Below, one piece after another: positions 1 through 5,821 of a stretch of DNA of 6,403 nt (within the stretch, counting starts at the first letter, position 1; each line of letters starts with the position of its first letter). The translations under genes and the position numbers were made by a program. The stretch comes from Ilumatobacteraceae bacterium (GTDB lineage: Bacteria > Actinomycetota > Acidimicrobiia > Acidimicrobiales > Ilumatobacteraceae), in NCBI GenBank assembly GCA_023257035.1, contig JALRDI010000120.1, positions 1 to 6,403 on the forward strand. The letters run 5' to 3'. Under the pieces are notes generated by a model that had not been told where the DNA came from, did not search any database, and saw only the letters and a program-made list of their open reading frames with translations.

Positions 1-263
1 GCCATCCGCTCGCCGTGCGATCATTGCAAACTCATCTCTCGCACGTACTTGGGGTTGGACCAGGGCGCGACCTCAGCAATGACGTGAACCAAGCACGAAC
101 GCTGCATGACGAACTTGTCGCTACCGACCCCCAACTTGCGATGTACGTTGCGATGCTCGAACGTGAATTCGATCGCCGAGCTGAATCAATTATTCCAAGC
201 GCAGAAGACCTCGGCGCCGAACTCGAAGAGTTCCTCCGCGACCTCAACAACGACGACGACTAG
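1..263 (+). CDS. PAC2-family protein, C-terminal part (5' end outside window)
   Basis: An open frame runs in from the left edge (first full codon at base 3) and ends at a TAG at 261-263, giving 86 residues. A GTG at base 15 could be read as a start, but the frame is open upstream and the sequence looks like a C-terminus, so I treat the gene as truncated by the window. The tail matches my recollection of actinobacterial PAC2 (proteasome assembly chaperone-like) proteins: a helical stretch with DELVATDPQLAMYV, then LEREFD, then PSAEDLGAELEEFLRD and an acidic end (NNDDD). Full-length family members are roughly 300 residues, so about two thirds of the protein lies outside. The family is common in actinobacteria but its biochemical role is poorly defined; the protein is probably cytoplasmic. 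The assignment rests on a short, low-complexity-prone helical tail and so is moderate. It lies on the same strand as, and 42 bases upstream of, the alkylsulfatase-like gene. Confidence 0.7.
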   Translation, partial: HPLAVRSLQTHLSHVLGVGPGRDLSNDVNQARTLHDELVATDPQLAMYVAMLEREFDRRAESIIPSAEDLGAELEEFLRDLNNDDD

Positions 264-293
264 GCCACGTACGAGCGACGATTCTTCACCCCC

Positions 294-305
294 TACTATT
301 CGACT
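294..305 (+). promoter_or_regulatory. Candidate -10 box for leaderless start of the alkylsulfatase-like gene
   Basis: TACTAT at 294-299 fits the actinobacterial -10 pattern TANNNT. Six bases separate it from the A of the ATG at 306, the spacing expected when transcription starts on the start codon itself. There is no Shine-Dalgarno sequence before this ATG, which agrees with a leaderless message. No convincing -35 hexamer is seen about 17 bases further up. The alternative is simple read-through from the PAC2 gene. Confidence 0.4.
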
Positions 306-2003
306 ATGGGGGATACACGAGGGTTACTCAGCGACGACTCACAGATAGCAACTGACCTGAATGGCCAGATTGCTCACCGTTCGTTGATCGAACACAGTTC
401 ACGTCTTTCGAGAACACTTCACAGCGTTGCCGACGGTGTCTGGTGCCTCGTTGGTAACGGCCTATCGAACCAGACTTTCATCACCGCACCACAGGGAATC
501 ATTGCAATCGATACCGGTGAGTCGATTGAGGAAATGCGCGACGCGTTGATCGAACTGCGCACTGTCAGCGATGCTCCTGTCGTTGCAGTCATCTACACCC
601 ACTTTCACTACGTGAGCGGAACGCAAGCGATTCTCGACACCGAGCCTGTTGAAGTCATCTGGGGTCATGAGCGAATCGAGGGGAATCTTCGCCGTTCTGC
701 CACGGAAATCGCTCCCGCCTACGGCCGTGGTCTCGTCGAGCAGTTCGCAATGCAACTTCCCATCGATGGTCCTGACGGCAACGTCAACGTAGGACTAGGG
801 CGGGCATATCGCATGCCAGAACACGCGCCATTCACGGGTGGTCACGTGCCTGCCACTCGAACCTTTGCCGAGGCAACCACCATCGAGGTTGCAGGGCTCG
901 CCATCGAGGTCACCCCAGCACCGTCTGATGCCGATGACTCGGTGACGTTATGGGTGCCAAGTCTCGGCGTTGCCGTTCACAACATCATGTGGCCCGCACT
1001 TTTCAACGTCTTCGCAATCCGTGGCGAGGAGTACAGAGATCCCCGCATTCTTCTCACCGGGTTGGACCACCTTCACTCGCTCGGTGCCGATCACCTCATC
1101 GCAACTCATGGGCCTCCCCTCTCGGGAGCGGAAGAGATAGACCATCGACTCCTCGCTTATCGAGACTCGATTCAGTTTCTGTGGGATCAGACCGTTCGGT
1201 GGACGAACCGCGGGGCGACATCTGCAGAACTTGCTCACCGCGTTCAGCTGCCACCAGCCTTCGGCGACGACTGGTTAACACAGCAGCATTACGGCATCGC
1301 CGAGCACCACGCTCGACAGATCCGAACCGGGTTATTCGGCTTCTTTGACGGTGACCCAGCAAACATCTTGCCGCTCGACACCACCGACCATGCCGCACGC
1401 GTCATCGACGCCATGGGAGGCCAAGAGGCTGTCCGAGAGCGTTGCCAAGCCGCAATGTCTGATGACACCCGCTGGGCGCTCTACCTCGCCGCCCAACTCG
1501 CCCACCACCCCAGCTCAACCGACGAGGATCGTGGCCTGCTCGCAACGGCGCTGCGCACTGCCGCACGCCGGACTCCAAGCGCAAACGTTCGAAATTGGTG
1601 CATTACGAAAGCGCTCGATGTCGAGGGCACGATCGACATGTCTCGGCACCGCACCCATCGACTCGGTCGACGACAGGTGACAGGGTGGGACCTTGCAACG
1701 TCAGCCGGCGTGCTACGCGTCATGGTTGAACCAGAGAAGCTTGAGGGCATCGATTGCCACGTTGCGATTCATGTCGACAACGAGAGTTGCGGGCTGCACT
1801 TCCGAAACCACATTCTCTGTCAAACCAGCGGCGCTGAAGCCGACAACTCGTTGACCTGCAGTCGACCAACGTGGGATGCCCTTCTCACCGGCTCCACAAC
1901 TCTTGCCGAAGCCATTGACAGCGGAGAAGTATCACTTACCGGAGATGCCGATGCCGTGCGATCAGCATTTGGAGCACTCGACCACACCGCTTTCAGCAGG
2001 TGA
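306..2003 (+). CDS. Alkylsulfatase-family metallo-beta-lactamase-fold hydrolase with altered HxHxDH motif
   Basis: The 565-residue product has the three-domain layout of SdsA1/YjcS-type alkylsulfatases. Residues about 40-275 form the metallo-beta-lactamase-fold domain (GVWCLVGNGLSNQ, then IIAIDTGES, then IYTHFHYVSGTQAIL at 96-110 and ATHGPP at 266-271). Residues about 280-430 form the dimerisation domain, with family hallmarks such as AYRDSIQFLWDQT (284-296), the QHYGIAEHH region (327-335) and GFFDGDPANILPL. Residues about 440-565 are an SCP2-like domain. Known relatives hydrolyse alkyl sulfate esters to alcohol and sulfate with a two-zinc centre. Here the zinc motif HxHxDH reads H99-F-H101-Y-V103-S104, so the Asp and the third His are missing, and His225 stands near where relatives have a metal-bridging Glu. 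The true activity is therefore uncertain. No signal peptide or membrane segment is visible, so it is probably cytoplasmic. ATG 306 is the first start after the upstream in-frame stop; a TTG at 384 is an alternative. It is coupled to the downstream sulfatase. Confidence 0.85.
   Translation: MGDTRGLLSDDSQIATDLNGQIAHRSLIEHSSRLSRTLHSVADGVWCLVGNGLSNQTFITAPQGIIAIDTGESIEEMRDALIELRTVSDAPVVAVIYTHFHYVSGTQAILDTEPVEVIWGHERIEGNLRRSATEIAPAYGRGLVEQFAMQLPIDGPDGNVNVGLGRAYRMPEHAPFTGGHVPATRTFAEATTIEVAGLAIEVTPAPSDADDSVTLWVPSLGVAVHNIMWPALFNVFAIRGEEYRDPRILLTGLDHLHSLGADHLIATHGPPLSGAEEIDHRLLAYRDSIQFLWDQTVRWTNRGATSAELAHRVQLPPAFGDDWLTQQHYGIAEHHARQIRTGLFGFFDGDPANILPLDTTDHAARVIDAMGGQEAVRERCQAAMSDDTRWALYLAAQLAHHPSSTDEDRGLLATALRTAARRTPSANVRNWCITKALDVEGTIDMSRHRTHRLGRRQVTGWDLATSAGVLRVMVEPEKLEGIDCHVAIHVDNESCGLHFRNHILCQTSGAEADNSLTCSRPTWDALLTGSTTLAEAIDSGEVSLTGDADAVRSAFGALDHTAFSR
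1998..2003 (+). promoter_or_regulatory. Shine-Dalgarno sequence on the upstream stop codon, deciding the sulfatase start
   Basis: AGGTGA at 1998-2003 is a good anti-16S match, four bases before the ATG at 2008. Its last three bases are the TGA stop of the alkylsulfatase-like gene. This selects ATG 2008 over an in-frame ATG at 1876, which would overlap the upstream gene by 128 bases, and it implies translational coupling. Confidence 0.75.
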
Positions 2004-2007
2004 CCAC

Positions 2008-4332
2008 ATGACGCAACTACCGCATCCTTCACAACCCTTTGAGGGCAATATTGAGCGTCTCCTCTCCGAATCGACGCCCGCCTCATTCGCACAGCGCAAC
2101 GCACCTGACGGTGCACCAAATGTGCTGCTCATCATGCTCTATGACGTCGGGTTTGGGTCGATGTCAACATTCGGTGGTCCAGTTCCCTCCCCCGCGTTAC
2201 AGAGCGTTGCTGACGAAGGCCTGTCATACAACCAATTCCATACGACCGCGCTCTGTTCACCAACTCGTGCCGCTCTGCTGACCGGCCGCCAACACCACCG
2301 GGTGCATATGGGTGGCATCACTGAAATCGCAAACTCGTACCCAGGTTATGACTCTGCGATTCCTGCCGAAGCGGCCTCTGTTGCAGAAGTTCTGCGAATG
2401 TCGGGATATTCGACCTCGTGTTTCGGGAAGTGGCACCTCGCACCGTCATGGGAACAAAGCCCGTCGGGGCCCTTTGACCGCTGGCCAACCGGACTTGGCT
2501 TCGATCGCTTCTACGGCATCATCGGCGCCGAAGCATCACAGTGGGAACCTGCCGTCTACGACCAAACCACTCCAATCTCGCCGCACGTCGGACGACCGGA
2601 CTACCACCTCACCGAAGACCTCGCCGATCGTGCCATCGAGTGGCTTGAGCGCCAGACGGCGTCGACTCCTGACCGCCCCTGGTTCTGCTATTTCTCGACT
2701 CCAGCTGTTCATGCCCCGCATCATGCTCCGCCAGAGTGGATCGATCGCTTCGCCGGACAATTCGACGGCGGCTGGGATTCGTTACGAGAAGAAATCTACG
2801 AACGTCAACTCGCCCTCGGAGTCATCCCGGCAGGAACGACGAACACCACTCGGCCAGAGCAAATTCCGGCATGGGAGGACTACCCGGAGCGTTATCGGCC
2901 GGTCGCAACACGGCTCATGGAATGCTTCGCTGGCTTCCTTGCGCACACCGATCACCACATCGGTCGAGTCATCGATGCCTCGCGAAAACTCGATGAACGC
3001 AACGGAACCGAAACGCTCATCATCTATCTCACCGGCGATAACGGAGCCTCAGCCGAGGGGACTATTCATGGTGCGTGGAGTGCACCATCGTTCCAGAACG
3101 GGGTTCATGAAGATCCTGAATGGCTTCTTGAACATATCGATGACTTCGGTACCGCTAAGTGTGAAAACCATTTCAATGTCGGTTGGGCTTGGGCGCTGGA
3201 TTCACCCTTTCAATGGATGAAACAGGTCGCTTCGCACTTTGGCGGCACCCGCAATGGGCTCGCAATCTCGTGGCCAAGCAAGATCACCGAAGCAGGAAGC
3301 GTTCGGTCACAGTTCCACCACGTTGTCGATATCGCACCGACGATCTACGCCGCAGCCGGCATCACACCACCAGATCGTGTCAACGGCATAGAGCAGATGG
3401 ATCTCGACGGCGTACCAATGAATTACACCTTTGCTGCCGATGGTTCGAGCACCAGAACATCTCAATATTTTGAAATTCTTGGCAACCGAGCGATGTACCA
3501 CGAGGGTTGGATCGCATCATGCTTCCATGGTCGTGTTCCGTGGATCAGGATGCAGGCCTATGAGTTTGATGGTCCTGATGAAGTGTGGGAGCTCTACGAC
3601 GTTACAAACGACTTCTCACAGTCGGTCGACCTCGCAGATGTCGAACCAGAGCGCCTCGCCGCTCTTAGAGAACTATTCGACAGCGAGGCTCAACGGCTCG
3701 GTGTGTACCCGTTGCGAGATGCTGGATCACCTCGCAACGGCGACCTCGCAGTCCCCCACTCGCTCGGCGACGTGACATCGATGACATATTCCACTGCCCA
3801 TATTCGCATGCCCGAATCGTCAGTGATCAACCTCAAAAACTGTTCATGGCGAATCACTGGCGATATCAACATCACCGGGGTCAACGAAGGTGTGATCGCA
3901 TGCCAAGGCGGCAATATGTCGGGCTGGTCACTATGGCTTCGTGACAACGTCCCGCACTTCACCTACAACTGTTTTGGACATGACATCACCACGATGATCG
4001 GTGACACACTTGCCGATGGCCAGCACAGCGTCGTGATCGACTTCGTCTACGACGGTGGCTTTGGTCGTGGAGGTGATCTCGTCATGTCGGTCGACGGAAA
4101 TGCCATCTGTCGCGCCCGAATCGACCGCACTGTTCCACTCGTCTATTCGATGAGTGGCGAAACCTTCGATGTCGGCATCGATACCGGGTCAGTTGTCGGG
4201 CCGTATCCACACGACTTCCGGTGTACCGCAACGATCAATAGGGTCACACTCGAACGAAAGTCCGAGCCTGACCCCACGATCAAACAACTTGTTGAAGAAG
4301 GTATGTGGCGAGCTGGGATGAGCACCCAGTAG
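2008..4332 (+). CDS. Formylglycine-type arylsulfatase (sulfatase S1 family)
   Basis: The 774-residue product resembles the long mycobacterial AtsA/AtsD-type sulfatases, which are also close to 790 residues. It should hydrolyse sulfate esters using a formylglycine made from Cys83 in the motif C83-S-P-T-R87 by a separate activating enzyme not in this window. Other active-site elements are present: GKWHL (Lys141, His143), VHAPHHAP (His235), the metal pair Asp344-Asn345 in LTGDNGASAEG, and Lys405 in MKQVASHFGGTRN. The N-terminal Ca-binding Asp-Asp expected in LDDVGFG reads Tyr45-Asp46, so one ligand is replaced. Residues about 36-490 are the catalytic alpha/beta domain. The rest, especially about 580-750, is a beta-rich C-terminal region typical of this long subfamily. 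No signal peptide is seen, so a cytoplasmic location is likely. The start follows a Shine-Dalgarno sequence on the upstream stop codon. The family is secure; the substrate is unknown. Confidence 0.93.
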   Translation: MTQLPHPSQPFEGNIERLLSESTPASFAQRNAPDGAPNVLLIMLYDVGFGSMSTFGGPVPSPALQSVADEGLSYNQFHTTALCSPTRAALLTGRQHHRVHMGGITEIANSYPGYDSAIPAEAASVAEVLRMSGYSTSCFGKWHLAPSWEQSPSGPFDRWPTGLGFDRFYGIIGAEASQWEPAVYDQTTPISPHVGRPDYHLTEDLADRAIEWLERQTASTPDRPWFCYFSTPAVHAPHHAPPEWIDRFAGQFDGGWDSLREEIYERQLALGVIPAGTTNTTRPEQIPAWEDYPERYRPVATRLMECFAGFLAHTDHHIGRVIDASRKLDERNGTETLIIYLTGDNGASAEGTIHGAWSAPSFQNGVHEDPEWLLEHIDDFGTAKCENHFNVGWAWALDSPFQWMKQVASHFGGTRNGLAISWPSKITEAGSVRSQFHHVVDIAPTIYAAAGITPPDRVNGIEQMDLDGVPMNYTFAADGSSTRTSQYFEILGNRAMYHEGWIASCFHGRVPWIRMQAYEFDGPDEVWELYDVTNDFSQSVDLADVEPERLAALRELFDSEAQRLGVYPLRDAGSPRNGDLAVPHSLGDVTSMTYSTAHIRMPESSVINLKNCSWRITGDINITGVNEGVIACQGGNMSGWSLWLRDNVPHFTYNCFGHDITTMIGDTLADGQHSVVIDFVYDGGFGRGGDLVMSVDGNAICRARIDRTVPLVYSMSGETFDVGIDTGSVVGPYPHDFRCTATINRVTLERKSEPDPTIKQLVEEGMWRAGMSTQ

Positions 4333-4347
4333 CCCCGCTTGCCTCAG

Positions 4348-5667
4348 TTACGACGCTGCGGCGAACCCTGCACGGAGGTCATGAAGGATGTCCTCGATGC
4401 TCTCCAGGCCGACAGAAAGCCGAATCAAGCCCGGTGTCACCGAACTTGCTGCCTGCTCCTCTGGGGTCAACTGCGAATGGGTTGTGCTCGCTGGGTGAAT
4501 AACGAGGCTTCGAGCATCACCGATGTTGGCGACATGACTATGCAGGTCAAGACCCTCAACGAACTTCTTGCCAGCCTCAAGGCCACCAGAAATTTCGAAC
4601 GCCAGGACTGACCCGTAACCACGTCCGCCACCAAGGCGAGTTGCTCGTTCATTCCATTCGCTCGATGCGAGGCCGGCGTAGTTCACCGACTCAACTTGCG
4701 GATGAGCGTCGAGGAACTCAGCAACTGCCTGCGCATTTGAGAAGTGACGTTCCATCCGAAGACTGAGAGTTTCCATTCCCTGGAGGATCATGAACGCGTT
4801 AAACGGCGAAATTGCCATGCCGAGATCGCGAAGCATCTGGACTCGTGCCTTAAGGATCATTGCGCCATGTCCGAGGGCTGGGAAGTACGCGAGACCGTGG
4901 TAACTCGGGTCTGGTTCGGTGAAGTTCGCAAACCTGCCTGAGGCTGCGTAGTCAAATGTTCCGCCATCGACGATGCCACCAGCGACAGATGTGCCGTGGC
5001 CACCCATGAACTTGGTGAGCGAGTGGACGACAATGTCAGCACCCCACTCGAGCGGACGAACGAGATATGGAGTGGCGACCGTGTTGTCGACCATCAGTGG
5101 GATTCCCTCCGCGTGGGCGACCCCTGAGACTCCCTCGATGTCAAACATGTCGTTCTTCGGGTTTGGCAGCACCTCACCGTAGAAAAGACGGGTGTTGTCC
5201 CGTACAGCAGCTCGCCACTGGTCGAGGTCGTGTGGGTCGTCAACGAACGTCACCTCGATACCCATTTTTGGCAGGGTGTAGTGCAGAAGGTTGTACGAGC
5301 CACCGTAGAGCGATGGTGAGGCGACAATGTGATGCCCTGCCTCAACCACGGTGAGAATGGCGAGCGTCTCCGCTGCTTGACCTGATGAGGTTGCGAGCGC
5401 ACCTGGGATACCGATCGCTGTTGTGCAACCACCCTCAAGGTCGTTCAGTCGGGCCTCTAGTGCCGCCTGGGTGGGGTTCATGATGCGGGTGTAAATGTTC
5501 CCCACCTCTGCGAGAGCGAACAGGTTTGCAGCGTGTTCGGTATCGCGGAACTCATAGGAAGTTGTTTGATAGATCGGTACGGCGCGCGCACCGGTTGCAG
5601 GATCAGGATCTCCCCCTACGTGAATCTGACGAGTATCAAAACCGAGTTTCTTTGCGTTGTCAGCCAT
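4348..5667 (-). CDS. metY: O-acetylhomoserine sulfhydrylase (aminocarboxypropyltransferase)
   Basis: This 439-residue protein is a Cys/Met-metabolism PLP-dependent enzyme of the MetY type. It condenses O-acetylhomoserine with sulfide to give homocysteine for methionine synthesis, and many homologues also act as cysteine synthase. Visible features are the N-terminal TRQIHVGGDPDP and PIYQTTSYEFRD, YTRIMNPT (59-66, phosphate-binding Tyr and Arg from the neighbouring subunit), SSGQAAE (94-100), MVDNTVATP (Asp194 contacts the PLP ring nitrogen), HSLTKFMGGHG with the Schiff-base Lys219, and HPASTTHSQL followed by IRLSVGLE near the end. The length matches the family (about 425-445), and the long insertion after the PLP lysine fits MetY rather than MetB or MetC. 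It is cytoplasmic and normally a tetramer. The start ATG has no Shine-Dalgarno sequence but lies just behind a promoter candidate, suggesting a leaderless message. The usual partner metX is not adjacent in this window. Confidence 0.95.
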   Translation of the reverse strand: MADNAKKLGFDTRQIHVGGDPDPATGARAVPIYQTTSYEFRDTEHAANLFALAEVGNIYTRIMNPTQAALEARLNDLEGGCTTAIGIPGALATSSGQAAETLAILTVVEAGHHIVASPSLYGGSYNLLHYTLPKMGIEVTFVDDPHDLDQWRAAVRDNTRLFYGEVLPNPKNDMFDIEGVSGVAHAEGIPLMVDNTVATPYLVRPLEWGADIVVHSLTKFMGGHGTSVAGGIVDGGTFDYAASGRFANFTEPDPSYHGLAYFPALGHGAMILKARVQMLRDLGMAISPFNAFMILQGMETLSLRMERHFSNAQAVAEFLDAHPQVESVNYAGLASSEWNERATRLGGGRGYGSVLAFEISGGLEAGKKFVEGLDLHSHVANIGDARSLVIHPASTTHSQLTPEEQAASSVTPGLIRLSVGLESIEDILHDLRAGFAAAS

Positions 5668-5704
5668 GGACGGAGAGACTACGGGTTTAAAACCCGACTT
5701 GCAA
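5668..5704 (-). promoter_or_regulatory. Candidate metY promoter
   Basis: Reading the - strand, TTGCAA (5704 to 5699) can serve as a -35 box and TAGTCT (5681 to 5676) as a TANNNT -10 box, separated by exactly 17 bases. Eight bases then separate the -10 from the metY ATG, so transcription would begin at or next to the start codon. That fits the absence of a Shine-Dalgarno sequence. The -35 matches TTGACA at four of six positions. This is sequence pattern only. Confidence 0.5.
5682..5696. promoter_or_regulatory. 15-base perfect dyad inside the metY promoter spacer (possible operator)
   Basis: CGGGTTTAAAACCCG is a perfect 7-base inverted repeat around a single central base. It fills 15 of the 17 bases between the proposed -35 and -10 boxes of metY and would block or remodel the promoter if bound by a dimeric regulator. 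The one-base centre makes an RNA hairpin unlikely. No known regulator site is recognised with confidence; a sulfur or methionine regulator is one guess. Confidence 0.45.
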
Positions 5705-5726
5705 GGTCATATTTAAGAATCGTGGT

Positions 5727-5734
5727 CGTTAACG
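5727..5734. repeat. 8-base palindrome CGTTAACG
   Basis: CGTTAACG is a perfect palindrome in the ilvC-metY spacer, 23 bases upstream of the proposed metY -35 box. It is short enough to occur by chance. It is listed because it has a TTAA centre like the two longer dyads at 5682-5696 and 5767-5778. Confidence 0.3.
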
Positions 5735-5739
5735 CGAAA

Positions 5740-5762
5740 CAGCCGGGCCATCGGCCCGGCTG
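5740..5762 (-). terminator. Rho-independent-like terminator hairpin of ilvC
   Basis: A perfect 10-base inverted repeat (CAGCCGGGCC at 5740-5749, its complement at 5753-5762) closes on a three-base loop. It begins 59 bases past the ilvC stop on the - strand and is followed in that direction by TTTCGCGTT, a weak T-rich tail. The stem is very GC-rich, as expected of actinobacterial terminators with poor U tracts. It should insulate metY from ilvC read-through. Confidence 0.75.
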
Positions 5763-5766
5763 ATTT

Positions 5767-5778
5767 ACGTTTAAACGT
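5767..5778. repeat. 12-base perfect palindrome ACGTTTAAACGT
   Basis: ACGTTTAAACGT is fully self-complementary. It lies in the ilvC 3' untranslated region, between the stop codon and the terminator hairpin. It shares the GTTTAAA core with the dyad in the metY promoter spacer, so the two might be related binding sites. As RNA it could not form a stable loop. Confidence 0.4.
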
Positions 5779-5821
5779 TGAACCGCCGTTTAGCACAGCG
5801 GCAATCATCAAATGATGCTGA

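Noticed and set aside
948..1348. Overlapping open frames on both strands inside the alkylsulfatase-like gene
   Set aside because: The products are rich in Arg, Ser and Pro with no family resemblance, and the in-frame protein is continuous through this region. They are shadows.
1876..2007. In-frame extension of the sulfatase to an ATG at 1876
   Set aside because: It would overlap the 3' end of the alkylsulfatase-like gene in another frame, and the extra residues do not resemble a sulfatase or a signal peptide. ATG 2008 has a well-placed Shine-Dalgarno sequence.
2312..3220. 302-codon open frame on the + strand within the sulfatase gene
   Set aside because: It lies wholly inside a well-supported sulfatase gene in another frame. 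Its product is Arg/Ser/Pro-rich without recognisable motifs, typical of an out-of-frame shadow in GC-rich DNA.
4312..4330. Hairpin CTGGG-loop-CCCAG as a terminator of the sulfatase operon
   Set aside because: The stem is only five base pairs plus one G-U, it overlaps the coding end, and no T-rich run follows on either strand.
4305..4611. Small + strand open frames over the 3' end of metY
   Set aside because: They are antisense to the conserved C-terminus of MetY, with no start signals or recognisable domains.
5785..5816. Short inverted repeats GCCG/CGGC and ATCAT/ATGAT downstream of ilvC
   Set aside because: Four- and five-base stems are expected by chance, and the much stronger hairpin at 5740-5762 already explains termination.
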